Positions 34,173-45,479 of a stretch of 64,000 nt of DNA are shown piece by piece; within the stretch, counting starts at the first letter, position 1, and each line of letters begins with the position of its first letter. A program made the position numbers and the translations under genes. The notes below the pieces were generated by a model. The model saw nothing but the letters and a program-made list of their open reading frames with translations, had not been told where the DNA came from and did not search any database. Source of the stretch: Nocardiopsis_B sediminis (lineage in GTDB: Bacteria; Actinomycetota; Actinomycetes; Streptosporangiales; Streptosporangiaceae); the NCBI RefSeq assembly GCF_042650565.1, contig NZ_JBHSBH010000005.1:1-64000 (forward strand), in the 5' to 3' direction.

Positions 34173-36575
34173 CTAAACCGGCTGCCCGCCTTCTTCGCCG
34201 AGAGCCGTCAGAATCCGTTCGCGCAATGCTGCGGCTCGCTGGTCGGTGTAGTCCGCCAGGAGGTCCTTCGCCGTGGTCCAGTAGCGTTCGCTGTCGTCAT
34301 GCTCCCCGGCTGCGCGCAAGGCGCCGGCGAGATCGTTGTAGGCGTTCGCTCGGCGCCAGTTCTGCATCGGGTGGTCGGACAGGGCCGCGGCCTGACGGTG
34401 GAAGTCGACGGCCTGCTCAGGTCGTCCGGTCGCCTCGTAGAGTTCGCCGACTGCGCCGAGCACCATGGCTTCGCCGACGCGGTCGGGAAGGGTCCGGTAG
34501 AGTGTCGCCGCTCGCTGGAAAGCGCTCATCGCCTCTTCGAAGCGGTCCTCACACCGGCGCAGGCGTCCTTCCTCCAGGAGGGCCATGGCTTGGTGGGACG
34601 GGCCGGCGGCATCGGCGATCGACACGGCGGCCTGAATGTACTCGCCCGCTTCCGCAATGCGGTCCTGTTCGCGAGCGATGCGGGCCAGGTTCCACAGCCC
34701 GTCGAATTCCAGCCGTTCATCGCCTCCGGATTCGCGCCAGGCATGCAGAAAACGTCGTGCGTAGTCGGCCGAGGCGTGGAGATCACCTTCTTCCAGCTTC
34801 ACGGTCGACAGGTTGCACAGGGCGATGTGCTGCCAATTCCCGTCGCCGATGCTGCGGCCCAGTACGGCGGTCTTCTCGAACTCGTCGGCCGCCTCGGTGA
34901 ACCGCCGTGCGCGCAAGTGCACCCAGCCCAGTGCGTTAAGGCAGTTCAACTCGCCACGGGTGTCGCCGGTCTCTCCGTGGATTTCCAGGGCCTCGCTCAA
35001 ATGGGGGGCGGCCTGGTCGATCCGGCCGGACTGGACGTAGGCAACTCCGAGCGTGGCCTGCATGAGCGCTTCGGCCTTCCTGTCGCCGAGCGTGCGGGCG
35101 CTTTCAAGCCCCCATTTCCCGTGCGCCAGCCAGTCGTCGAATGGATTGTGCAGGCTGTGGATCGGATCCAGGACCGCGGCCAGCTGCCAGACGACCTCGT
35201 CCAGGCCCAGCCCCGCGGCGGTCTGGGCGGCGGCCCGCAGATTGGCCCTCTCCGTCTGATACCAGGAGTCCGCTTCCTCTGCCGAGCCGAAAGAGTGCGG
35301 GCTGACGGCCGGAGCCACCGGTGCGAGGGGCGGAAGAGCGAAGAACGTCTGGACGGCACTGACGGCCGCGGCGGCAGTGTGCAGATACCAGGAGAACATC
35401 CGCTCGAATGCGGCCTCGATGCTCGCGGGCTCGTCATGCTGGACGTGGTCGGCGGCGTAAGCGCGGAGGAGGTCGTGGAATTGGTAGCGATCGGGGCCCG
35501 TCTGTTCGATCAGGTGAGCACCGGCCAGGTGGTCCATCAGCCGATGCGTCGCCCTTTCCGGCTCACCGCACAGAGCCGCGGCGGCGCCCACGCTCACGTC
35601 GAGGCCCTGATGCAGGCCGAGCAGCCGGAACAGGCGGGCGGCATCCGGCGGGAGCGTCCGGTAGGACCACGCGAAGACGCTGCGCACCGCGTCGGCCTCG
35701 TCGTCCGAAGAAAGCGCATCCCACAGCGAAGACTCCCCGCGCAGGTCGTCGATCAGCGCCGCCAGAGGCATCATCGGCCGAGCGGCCGCCCGCTCGGCGG
35801 CGATGCGCAGCGCCAAGGGGAGTCGCGCGCACAGCGCCGCAAGCTGGGCGACCTCCTCCTCGCTGTCGGCTCGGCGGTAGTCCTCAACGGTCGCACGCAC
35901 GAGGTCGGCGGCGTGTGATTCGGTGAGCAGACCGACGGTCAGGCGGACCGCGCCATCTCGGGCGGCCAGGCCGGACAGCCGACTGCGGCTGGTGATCACG
36001 GTGAGCGTGCTGCTGGTACCCGGGAGCAGTGGTCTCACCTGCCGCACCGAGGCGGCGTTGTCGAGTATCACCAGCATGCGGCGCTCGGCGATCAGCGTAC
36101 GGTACTGCTCGGCGCGCTCCTCGGGGTCCGAGGGGATCTCCGCTGCCGGAACCCCGAGCGCGTGCAGAAAACGTCCGAGCGCGTCAGCAGGCGTCACCGG
36201 GACATTCGGATCGTATCCCCGAAGATTCAGGTAAAGATGTCCGTCGGGAAAGCTCTCGTGTACCTGATGTGCCCAGCGCACCGCCAAAGACGTCTTGCCC
36301 ACCCCGGCGGTTCCCGTGATCACTACGAGGGCGCGGGCTCTCGGGTTCTCGTCGTATTCCGCCAGGACGGCGTCCAGCCGTTCGATCGCACGGACCCGGT
36401 CGACGAATCCATGTACGTCTCTGGGTAGCTGTCGCGGAATCGGGGTGGCGATCGCCGCAGCAGGGTGGAAGTGCACACCGCCGGAGATATTCCCCGCCTG
36501 GACCACATCCCTGGCCGCCGCATCGGATACCGACGAATACGTCCCGCCGGATTCTCCGAACTGCGAACTGCTCAT
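34173..36575 (-). CDS. NB-ARC-TPR STAND protein with N-terminal RHIM-like (BASS) amyloid motif
   Basis: 800 residues. Residues 24-36 read VVQAGNISGGVHF, very close to the RHIM-like bacterial amyloid signalling motifs (BASS3-type) that lie at the N-terminus of actinobacterial NLR proteins. The NB-ARC domain follows (GTAGVGKTSLAVRWAH, P-loop 88-95; RMLVILDNAASVRQVRPLLPG, Walker B; TVITSRSRLSGL). The winged helix (YQFHDLLRAYAADHV) and TPR repeats (about 400-790) end the protein. Such proteins resemble the AfsR/SARP-less NB-ARC group and are predicted to nucleate an amyloid-linked effector. ATG 36575 is preceded by GGAAGA. No effector with the same motif is visible in this window. Confidence 0.88.
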   Translation of the reverse strand: MSSSQFGESGGTYSSVSDAAARDVVQAGNISGGVHFHPAAAIATPIPRQLPRDVHGFVDRVRAIERLDAVLAEYDENPRARALVVITGTAGVGKTSLAVRWAHQVHESFPDGHLYLNLRGYDPNVPVTPADALGRFLHALGVPAAEIPSDPEERAEQYRTLIAERRMLVILDNAASVRQVRPLLPGTSSTLTVITSRSRLSGLAARDGAVRLTVGLLTESHAADLVRATVEDYRRADSEEEVAQLAALCARLPLALRIAAERAAARPMMPLAALIDDLRGESSLWDALSSDDEADAVRSVFAWSYRTLPPDAARLFRLLGLHQGLDVSVGAAAALCGEPERATHRLMDHLAGAHLIEQTGPDRYQFHDLLRAYAADHVQHDEPASIEAAFERMFSWYLHTAAAAVSAVQTFFALPPLAPVAPAVSPHSFGSAEEADSWYQTERANLRAAAQTAAGLGLDEVVWQLAAVLDPIHSLHNPFDDWLAHGKWGLESARTLGDRKAEALMQATLGVAYVQSGRIDQAAPHLSEALEIHGETGDTRGELNCLNALGWVHLRARRFTEAADEFEKTAVLGRSIGDGNWQHIALCNLSTVKLEEGDLHASADYARRFLHAWRESGGDERLEFDGLWNLARIAREQDRIAEAGEYIQAAVSIADAAGPSHQAMALLEEGRLRRCEDRFEEAMSAFQRAATLYRTLPDRVGEAMVLGAVGELYEATGRPEQAVDFHRQAAALSDHPMQNWRRANAYNDLAGALRAAGEHDDSERYWTTAKDLLADYTDQRAAALRERILTALGEEGGQPV

Positions 36576-36892
36576 CCGATCGATCTTCCTACTTGCCGAC
36601 GAATTCCGGTGGCATTACATGCGCGCGGTATCGCGGTACGGATGTATACCTTTTCTTCTGGAAGAAGAGTATCCCCGAGGCTTCCTCCTCCTGTCCAGCG
36701 ACCCCCTCGCCTTATCGCCCGGACCCACCAGAGGACCGGCCCCGGCCGCGCACTCACATCGCACGTCATGGTGGCGGATACATCCGCGCGCCGGTTCTCC
36801 GGCCGGATGGCCGCCCACTCAGCGATCTATGGCGCAAAAAGGACATCCCATCTATGATTGGCGATCGCTACAGGACCAATAGGAGGTAGGCG
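36576..36892. other. Divergent promoter region
   Basis: A relatively AT-rich interval between the NLR gene and the small gene at 36893. A TATGAT -10-like hexamer (36853-36858) lies 35 nt upstream of the small gene. A minus-strand promoter for the NLR gene is also expected here but is not obvious. Confidence 0.45.
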
Positions 36893-37162
36893 ATGGCCCG
36901 TCCGTGGGAGGCCGATCCCACTGCGTCGTTCGCCCTCAGACTCGGGAAAACAGCCAAGGAGGCCGGGATATCCCCTACGACCCATTGTCCTGACATCTGG
37001 GAGCTCGACAACGGTGATGTCGCAGTGATCGGCCGTGACATGACCGCCGTTTACTCGTCACGCCTTCCCCCGGACGTCACAATCGCGGTGGACGAGCGCC
37101 TGGTCGTCGTTCCCGGTTCCATGTTCCGCGCAGCGAAACAGGACGTTCCCCGCGTCGAGTGA
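36893..37162 (+). CDS. Small conserved hypothetical protein
   Basis: 89 residues from ATG 36893 (GGAGG upstream). The sequence contains the phrase HCPDIWELDNGDVAVIGRDM and ends with a typical VDERLVVVPGSMFRAAK. I recall this as a small actinobacterial protein family, often near XRE-type regulators, with no assigned function. It lies head-to-head with the NB-ARC-TPR gene. Soluble, single domain. Confidence 0.7.
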   Translation: MARPWEADPTASFALRLGKTAKEAGISPTTHCPDIWELDNGDVAVIGRDMTAVYSSRLPPDVTIAVDERLVVVPGSMFRAAKQDVPRVE

Positions 37163-37233
37163 GGTCCACGCGCACGGTCGCCGTCCACCCCCACCCGCAC
37201 GGCCACCGTCGGGCCTCCCGTCGGCCGCCCCAC

Positions 37234-38787
37234 TCACAGAAACCTGGCGAGGGCGCCCTGGGCGGCGAGCGTACGAGGGTGATCGGTGCCCAGCAGCCGG
37301 ACGGCGTCCTCGGCCAGCGTCTCCAAGAGGCGTGCCGCCTCGGCGCGGTCGCCCGCTTCCCCGAGCTCGCACGCATGGTCGTGCCTGGACAGCAGGGTGT
37401 CGGGGTGATCGGGGCCCAGCACACGGGCCCGGTCCTCGGCGACGCGCTCCAGCAGGCGTGCCGCCCGCTCGCGCTCCCCCGCCTCCCCGAGATTGAAGGC
37501 GTGGTTGTGACGCGCGCTGAGGGTCTCGGGACGATCCGGTCCCAGGACACGGGCCCGGTCCTCGGCGACGCGCTCCAGCAGGCGTGCCGCCCGCTCGCGC
37601 TCCCCCGCCTCCCCGAGATTGAAGGCGTGGTGGTGGCGGGCGCTGAGGGTGTCGGGGTGATCGGGGCCCAGCACCCGGGCCCTGTCGAAGGCAAGCTGCT
37701 CTTGGGCGTGCGCCGCGGGAACATGGCGGCCCGCAGCGGCGAGGTTGTAAGCGTACACGTGCCGGACGAGGAGTGTCCTGTGGTGCTCCGGGCCCGGATC
37801 CCGCAGGTACTCCCGGAGGACGTGCTCCAGCACGTGCGCCGCGGCTCCGTGCTCGCCTCGTTCGACGAGGTCGTAGGCGCGTTCCTCCATGCGCCGGACC
37901 TCGTCCGGCGTGAGTCGGCGCGGCGGCTCCTGCAACTCGTGGTGGAGAGCGCGCAGGCGGTCGTGGACGGCGTGGGCGTGCGGGGGACGGTCCGCGGGAT
38001 CTTTGGCCAGGAGCTCCAGGATGAGCTGTTCGAGAGCACGGGGTGTCCGGGGGTTGCGCACGCTCGGCGGTTCGGGAAGGGCGCCGGCGTGGGCCGACAG
38101 CAGTGCGGTGTCGTCGCCGGAGGAGAAGGGGGGCCGTCCGGTCAGCAACGCGTACAGCAGGCAGCCGAGTGAGTACAGGTCGCTGCGACCGTCCACGGAG
38201 GCGCCAGAGCGGGCCTGCTCCGGGGCCATGTAGGCGGGGGTGCCGATCAGCAGTCCGGAGCTGGTCACGGGGGATCCGTCGTCGGAGCGGGCAGCGACGT
38301 CGAAATCGGTGACCTTGACCTTGCCGAGGTCCGCGTACGGGTGGGTGAGCAGGACGTTGCCCGGTTTGATGTCGCGGTGGACGACGCCCTCCGCGTGAAT
38401 GGCGGCCAGAGCGTCGCAGATCTGCGCCCCCCACTCCACCATCCGGGGCACGGGCAGCACGGGTTGTTCGGCGATCAGGTCGGCGAGTGCGGGACCGGTG
38501 AGGAACTCCATCACCGTGTAGGGGACGCTTTCTCCCCACGGGGTGAGATGGCGGCCGTGGTCGTGGACCGGGACGATGTGAGCATGGCCGGACAGCTGCG
38601 CGTTGATCACCGCCGCGCGCCCGAAACGGGCCTCGGACATCTTGCCGGATCCGGTGGAGCGGCGGAGCAGCTTGACGGCGACGGTTCGCGACAACCGCGT
38701 ATCGTGGGCGCGCCAGACCCGCCCGGTCCCGCCCGATCCCAGCGGTGCGTCCAGCCGGTACCGCTCGGCCAACACCATCCCCTGCAT
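37234..38787 (-). CDS. Ser/Thr protein kinase fused to TPR repeats, with DFD in place of DFG
   Basis: 517 residues. The kinase domain (7-265) has GSGGTGRVWRAH, K39, HRDIKPGNVLL (D139) and APEQARSG. The metal-binding DFG reads DFD (161-163, in KVTDFDVAARSD). After the kinase come about five TPR-like repeats of 42 residues, each with LGPDxPxTLSARHxHAFNLGEAGE. Two are nearly identical at DNA level (see repeat). No transmembrane segment is seen, so it is soluble. TPR-fused Hanks kinases may act as scaffolded signalling enzymes. GGAGG lies upstream of ATG 38787. It precedes the ClpC-type gene on the opposite side. Confidence 0.87.
   Translation of the reverse strand: MQGMVLAERYRLDAPLGSGGTGRVWRAHDTRLSRTVAVKLLRRSTGSGKMSEARFGRAAVINAQLSGHAHIVPVHDHGRHLTPWGESVPYTVMEFLTGPALADLIAEQPVLPVPRMVEWGAQICDALAAIHAEGVVHRDIKPGNVLLTHPYADLGKVKVTDFDVAARSDDGSPVTSSGLLIGTPAYMAPEQARSGASVDGRSDLYSLGCLLYALLTGRPPFSSGDDTALLSAHAGALPEPPSVRNPRTPRALEQLILELLAKDPADRPPHAHAVHDRLRALHHELQEPPRRLTPDEVRRMEERAYDLVERGEHGAAAHVLEHVLREYLRDPGPEHHRTLLVRHVYAYNLAAAGRHVPAAHAQEQLAFDRARVLGPDHPDTLSARHHHAFNLGEAGERERAARLLERVAEDRARVLGPDRPETLSARHNHAFNLGEAGERERAARLLERVAEDRARVLGPDHPDTLLSRHDHACELGEAGDRAEAARLLETLAEDAVRLLGTDHPRTLAAQGALARFL
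37425..37676. repeat. Tandem 126-bp TPR repeat (two near-identical units)
   Basis: Units 37425-37550 and 37551-37676 are 126 bp each. The first 81 bp or so are identical; the rest differ at several positions. They encode 42-residue TPRs. Related but diverged units flank them on both sides. Confidence 0.85.
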
Positions 38788-38926
38788 GTGCCCTCCGCAG
38801 GCGTGTCCGCCGCCGGCTCGCGCCCCGGGCGCCGGGCTCGGCGCGCCCGGCCCCCTGCCTCACCACTGCGGGCCCCACTCTACGCCGACCGGCGGAGGAG
38901 AGGGCTCCGCCTCGGGCACAGGGGGC

Positions 38927-41551
<2,625 letters not shown>

Positions 41552-41958
41552 CGGTGGCTCCTCTCGATGCGGACCCGACGGAAGGAGCGGTGCACCGCCG
41601 CGGCCGTACCGGAAGGCCGGTGGGTGTGCCCGTGCGGCGCCGGGCCATCGGTGGCCACGGCTACCCAGGCGGCATGGGGCGAAACGGGAGGTACCGGACC
41701 GCGCGGCGGGGGCGGCGGGGGTCTCCGGCGGCCCGGATGGGGCGGTGGCACGGGCGCGGATCCGCCCCCCGCCTGGTCAGGACGCGTGAGCCTAGGCTAA
41801 CCTAAGCCCGACCGTCACGGCCGGGACCGGCGGCACCTCCCCCGGACCGGCCGCCGGTCGCCGCCCCGCGCGACGCACACGGGCCCCGGGAGCGTCCGCC
41901 CCCCGCGCAGCACCCCTCGGCGGCCCGGCTTCTCAGGCAGATGACAGGAGAACATCCG
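41552..41958. other. Divergent intergenic region with iron box
   Basis: Separates the ClpC-type gene and the siderophore-binding gene. The recognisable element is the iron box at 41787-41805; no gene is present. Confidence 0.6.
41787..41805 (+). promoter_or_regulatory. IdeR/DmdR-type iron box
   Basis: TGAGCCTAGGCTAACCTAA closely matches the actinobacterial iron box (TTAGGTTAGGCTAACCTAA type). It lies about 150 nt upstream of the siderophore-binding protein gene, so that gene is expected to be repressed in iron-replete cells. Confidence 0.8.
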
Positions 41959-43047
41959 TTGAGCAGCACCACAGCGCGTCCGCGCCCCACTGGAGCGCGG
42001 CTCCCCCGCCGCACCGCCCGCCCCCTCGGCGCCGCCCGCGTCTCCCGCCGCAGCGTGCTGCTCGGGGCCGGCGGGATCGCGGCGCTGGCCGCCACCGGCT
42101 GCGGACCGCAGTCCGCTGACAGCGCGGGCGACGGCCCCTCCCGCTCGATCGAGCACAAGTACGGCACGACCGAGATCTCCGGCCGCCCCTCGCGCGTGGT
42201 CACGATCGGCCTGACCGAGCAGGACTACGTCCTCGCCCTGGGCGTGGCCCCGGTCGGCGTCCGCGAGTGGTTCGGGGGCCACGAGGGCGCGCTGTGGCCC
42301 TGGGCGCGCGACGTCCTCGGCGACGACCCGATGCCCGAGGTGCTGCCGGTCGACGAGCTCAACTTCGAGCAGATCGGCACCCTGGGCGCCGACCTCATCC
42401 TCGGCGTGAACTCCGGCCTGACCGAGCAGGAGTACACGCTGCTCTCCGAGATCGCCCCGACCGTAGCCCAGCCGGCCGACTACGCCGACTACGGCGCCCC
42501 GTGGCAGGAGATCACCCGGATCGTGGGCACCGCGCTGGGGCGCGAGGACGACGCCGAGGCGCTGGTGGCCGACATCGAGGAGCAGTTCGAGCGGGTCCGC
42601 GCCGACCACCCGGAGTTCGCCGAGGCCACCGGCCTGCTGGCGACCTCCATCGACGGCGACGCCTTCGCCTACGCCGAAGGGCCGGCCCCCGACTTCCTCG
42701 TCCAGCTCGGGCTGACCCTGCCCGAGGCCGCGGAGGGCCTGTTCACCGGCGAGAACCGGGAGCCCCAGCAGGTGAGCCTCGAACGGATCGAGGTGCTGGA
42801 GGCCGACGCGCTGCTGATGGGCCTGTACGGCTCGGAGGACGCCAGTGTGCTCGACGAGACCGTGTTCACCCGGCTCGACGTCGCGCGCGAGGGCAGGGTC
42901 CTGGCCATGCCCGAGATGAGCCGCCTCAACGGCGCACTGTCGTTCGGCTCGGTGCTCAGCCTGCCCTATGCGCTGGAGGAGCTGGCGCCGCGGCTGGCGG
43001 CCCTGCTCGACGGCGACCCCGGCACCGAGCCCGACGCGGTCTCCTGA
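41959..43047 (+). CDS. Iron-siderophore ABC transporter substrate-binding lipoprotein
   Basis: About 362 residues from TTG 41959 (AGGAG 8-9 nt upstream); ATG 41941 lacks an SD. A twin-arginine-like SRRSVLLGAGG and lipobox LAATGC mark an exported lipoprotein. The FecB/BtuF-like periplasmic-binding fold follows (RVVTIGLTEQDYVLALGVAP, WARDVLGDD, LNFEQIGTLGADLIL). It should capture ferric siderophores for an ABC permease. No permease or ATPase is in the window. The iron box upstream supports iron control. Confidence 0.9.
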   Translation: MSSTTARPRPTGARLPRRTARPLGAARVSRRSVLLGAGGIAALAATGCGPQSADSAGDGPSRSIEHKYGTTEISGRPSRVVTIGLTEQDYVLALGVAPVGVREWFGGHEGALWPWARDVLGDDPMPEVLPVDELNFEQIGTLGADLILGVNSGLTEQEYTLLSEIAPTVAQPADYADYGAPWQEITRIVGTALGREDDAEALVADIEEQFERVRADHPEFAEATGLLATSIDGDAFAYAEGPAPDFLVQLGLTLPEAAEGLFTGENREPQQVSLERIEVLEADALLMGLYGSEDASVLDETVFTRLDVAREGRVLAMPEMSRLNGALSFGSVLSLPYALEELAPRLAALLDGDPGTEPDAVS

Positions 43048-43292
43048 CCCTGGACCGCCCCTGGAGGGGCGGCCACCGGACAGGTATGGGGCCCGCCGCC
43101 CCTCCCCCACCGGCGCCGGGGCCGGTTCCACGGCTCCGGCGCCAGTGCGGCGCGCGCCCGGAAGAGCGCTCCGCAGTGCATGCGCCCCGCGCACCCAGGG
43201 CGGCGGCATCCGTTTTTCGGACGGCCGCCGCGTTTGGACGGCGCGCCGATCGGTAGCGGCTCCCACCCGGACGACCGTTCAGAGGGAGCAGC

Positions 43293-43685
43293 ATGCCGAT
43301 CATCCCCGAGGACCGCGAGGACATCCTCACCAAGCGCGCCTTCGCCAGCGTGGCCACACTGGGCCCCCGCGGCGAGCCCCAGGTCAACCCCGTCTGGATC
43401 GACTGGGACGGCGATCATCTGAAGTTCAGCCAGACCACAACGCGGCAGAAGTACCGCAACCTCAAGCGCGACGACCGGGTGGCGATATCGGTCCAGGACC
43501 CCGATGACCCCTACCGCTACGTCGAGGTGCGCGGCCGGGTGGAACAGTTCACCGACGACGAAGGCAACGCCTTCATCGACGCGATGGCGCAGAAGTACCT
43601 CGGCCAGGACACCTACCCGTGGGCGGCGCCGGGCGAGCAGCGGATCGTGGTGCACGTGCGGCCGGAGCACTCCACCAAGCAATAA
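43293..43685 (+). CDS. PPOX-class F420-dependent oxidoreductase (flavin reductase-like split barrel)
   Basis: 130 residues. Split-barrel fold with FASVATLGPRGEPQVNPVWI, YRNLKRDDRVAISVQDP and YRYVEVRGRVEQ, typical of the PPOX/F420 family in actinobacteria. Substrate unknown; may use F420 or flavin. AGGGAG precedes ATG 43293. It lies between the two siderophore-binding genes. Confidence 0.9.
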   Translation: MPIIPEDREDILTKRAFASVATLGPRGEPQVNPVWIDWDGDHLKFSQTTTRQKYRNLKRDDRVAISVQDPDDPYRYVEVRGRVEQFTDDEGNAFIDAMAQKYLGQDTYPWAAPGEQRIVVHVRPEHSTKQ

Positions 43686-43701
43686 CGGACGCGGTCCATG
43701 C

Positions 43702-43729
43702 TGCCGCGCCGGGGATGCCCGGCGCGGCA
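43702..43729. terminator. Terminator between PPOX and siderophore-binding genes
   Basis: A 12-bp perfect stem (43702-43713 / 43718-43729) with a 4-nt loop lies between two convergent genes. Confidence 0.75.
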
Positions 43730-43760
43730 CGGACCGGTGCCGCGGCCGGCGCCCCCCGCC

Positions 43761-44750
43761 TCAGCCCAGCTCGCCGATCACCGGTTCCAGCTCGTCCCTG
43801 ATCCAGCGCAGGCTGATGGGTGCCGGGGAGTTGATGGCGTTGGCGAAGGCGAGGTCGGCGTAGTAGACGGTCCCCGACTCCACCGCCGGGAGGTCCCGGA
43901 AGAGCGGGTCGGCGTCGAGTTCCGCCCGCTGCTCGTCGCTCTGGGCCCACACGGCGAGCAGGTCCGCGTCCAGCTCGGCGGTGTCCTCCCGCGACAGCGC
44001 GTCCCCGGTCTGGGTGTTGTCCTGGTTGCCGGCGGGCCGGAGGCCGAACAGCTCGAAGAGCGACCCGTTGCCGAAGCCGTAGCCGTCCGGGTCGGCCCGC
44101 ACCCACTGGTAGGTCCTCTCGTCGATGCCGGGCACCGCCGCGCCGGCCTCGGCGAACTCCGCCGTGATGGTGTCGATGATCTCCTCGGCCTCCTCCGTGC
44201 GCCCCAGGGCCTGGGCGGTCGTGAGCAGGCGCTCGTCCCAGTCGGGGTTCACCGCGTCGGTGGCCGGGGCGATGGTCGGGGCGATCGCGTTGAGCCGGTC
44301 GAAGACCGCCTCGTCCTGGACCTGGTAGGCCTCGGCGACGATGAGGTCCGGCCCGGCCGATGCGATCGCCTCCAGGTTCGGCTCGCCGTCCAAGGGGACC
44401 AGGTCGGCGTCGGCGGTGCCGGCGATCCGGTCGGCCAGCCATGGGGCGTTGTCCTGGAGCGTGCCGGGATCGGCGGCCACGGCGACCGGTTCGACGCCAA
44501 GGGAGATCAGCTCGTCGGCGGCGGCGACCCCGAGCGCCACCACCCGTTCCGGCTGCTCCGGGACGGTGACGTCCCCGTGGAGGGTCTCCACGGTGAGCGG
44601 ATGACCCCCCTCTGCCCCGGCGGCCTCCTCGCCTGACCCGTCCGGTACTCCGCATCCGGCGAGCGCGACGGCCAGCACCGCCCCGGCGGCCGCCGCCCGC
44701 CTGCCCTGTTCACGCGGCGAACCGATGCGCCCACGCCCTCGTGCCACCAC
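43761..44750 (-). CDS. Iron-siderophore ABC transporter substrate-binding lipoprotein (second)
   Basis: About 329 residues from GTG 44750 (AAGGGGG upstream; second GTG 44747 equivalent). Signal sequence with lipobox ALAGC. The periplasmic-binding fold has RVVALGVAAADELISLGVEP, EAIASAGPDLIVAEAYQV and DELEPVIGELG at the end. It is a paralogue of the protein at 41959, with a different signal sequence. An iron box lies about 50 nt upstream. Like its neighbour it lacks adjacent permease genes. Confidence 0.88.
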   Translation of the reverse strand: MVARGRGRIGSPREQGRRAAAAGAVLAVALAGCGVPDGSGEEAAGAEGGHPLTVETLHGDVTVPEQPERVVALGVAAADELISLGVEPVAVAADPGTLQDNAPWLADRIAGTADADLVPLDGEPNLEAIASAGPDLIVAEAYQVQDEAVFDRLNAIAPTIAPATDAVNPDWDERLLTTAQALGRTEEAEEIIDTITAEFAEAGAAVPGIDERTYQWVRADPDGYGFGNGSLFELFGLRPAGNQDNTQTGDALSREDTAELDADLLAVWAQSDEQRAELDADPLFRDLPAVESGTVYYADLAFANAINSPAPISLRWIRDELEPVIGELG

Positions 44751-44799
44751 ACGCCCCCTTCTCCGTCCGACCGGATCGCACATCCGGCGACCCCAGAGA

Positions 44800-44818
44800 A
44801 AGGTAAGCCTAGCCTTAT
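44800..44818 (-). promoter_or_regulatory. IdeR/DmdR-type iron box
   Basis: AAGGTAAGCCTAGCCTTAT, read on the minus strand, matches the iron-box consensus. It lies 50-70 nt upstream of the second siderophore-binding gene. Confidence 0.8.
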
Positions 44819-44898
44819 CGAATCGGCACCGCATCGCGCCCCCGTCCCGGATCGGCATCCGCCGTGCGGGCCGGAGTGCACCGCAGGGCGGCGAAGAA

Positions 44899-44942
44899 GA
44901 CGGTCCGCGCCGCACCGGGTCTCCGGTGCGGCGCGGACCGTC
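44899..44942 (-). terminator. Terminator downstream of the Rieske lipoprotein gene
   Basis: An 18-bp perfect stem (44899-44916 / 44925-44942) with an 8-nt loop lies between the Rieske gene (minus) and the promoter of the siderophore-binding gene. Confidence 0.85.
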
Positions 44943-45038
44943 GTTGCGGCCGGGGACCGCGCCCCCCGGCCGCCGTCCTCCAGAGCCGCACCGTCCCCCG
45001 TGGCGGGGCGGGCACACGTGCGCGGCGTGGCTCTCGGG

Positions 45039-45479
45039 TCAGGCCAGGCGGACCCGGCCGTTCTCGACGACGAGGCCGACCGCGGGCAGCGCCCGCTGGG
45101 CGGGCCCCCCGATGACCTCGCCGTCCTCGATCCGGAACTGGCTGCCGTGGCAGGGGCAGAAGATGTAGCCGTCGATGACCGCGTCCACCGGGCACCCCTC
45201 GTGGGTGCAGGTCGTGGAGTACCCGCGGTACTCGCCCTCGGTGGGCTGGCACACGACCACGCCCTGCTCGTCGAGGACGGTGCCGCCACCGAGCGGGACC
45301 TCGGCGGCGGCCATGAGGTCCTCGCCGCCCTCCCGGGGCCCGCGGACGCCGCCCGCGCAGCCGGCGGCCAGTGCCGTCAGCCCCGCCGCGCAGGTCCCGG
45401 CGACGACGGCCCGGCGGGTCGCCGCCGACCCGCGTCCCGGCGGCGCGAACCGTGGGCCCGTGGTCTCGATGTCGGGCAT
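45039..45479 (-). CDS. Exported Rieske [2Fe-2S] protein
   Basis: 146 residues. N-terminal twin-arginine-like TRRAVVAGTCAAG and lipobox-like ALAAGC suggest export as a lipoprotein. Rieske ligands are CTHEGCPVD then FCPCHGSQF. It is a small electron-transfer protein of the outer membrane face, commonly encoded as a stand-alone gene in actinomycetes. AAGGGGAG precedes ATG 45479. Electron partners are unknown. Confidence 0.92.
   Translation of the reverse strand: MPDIETTGPRFAPPGRGSAATRRAVVAGTCAAGLTALAAGCAGGVRGPREGGEDLMAAAEVPLGGGTVLDEQGVVVCQPTEGEYRGYSTTCTHEGCPVDAVIDGYIFCPCHGSQFRIEDGEVIGGPAQRALPAVGLVVENGRVRLA

Noticed and set aside
34173..36575. SARP-type transcriptional regulator (AfsR-like)
   Set aside because: The NB-ARC and TPR parts resemble AfsR, but there is no OmpR-like or BTAD domain at the N-terminus; a short amyloid-like motif is there instead.
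37058..38878. Minus-strand frame of 606 codons
   Set aside because: Alternative frame of the kinase-TPR gene; Arg-rich low-complexity composition.
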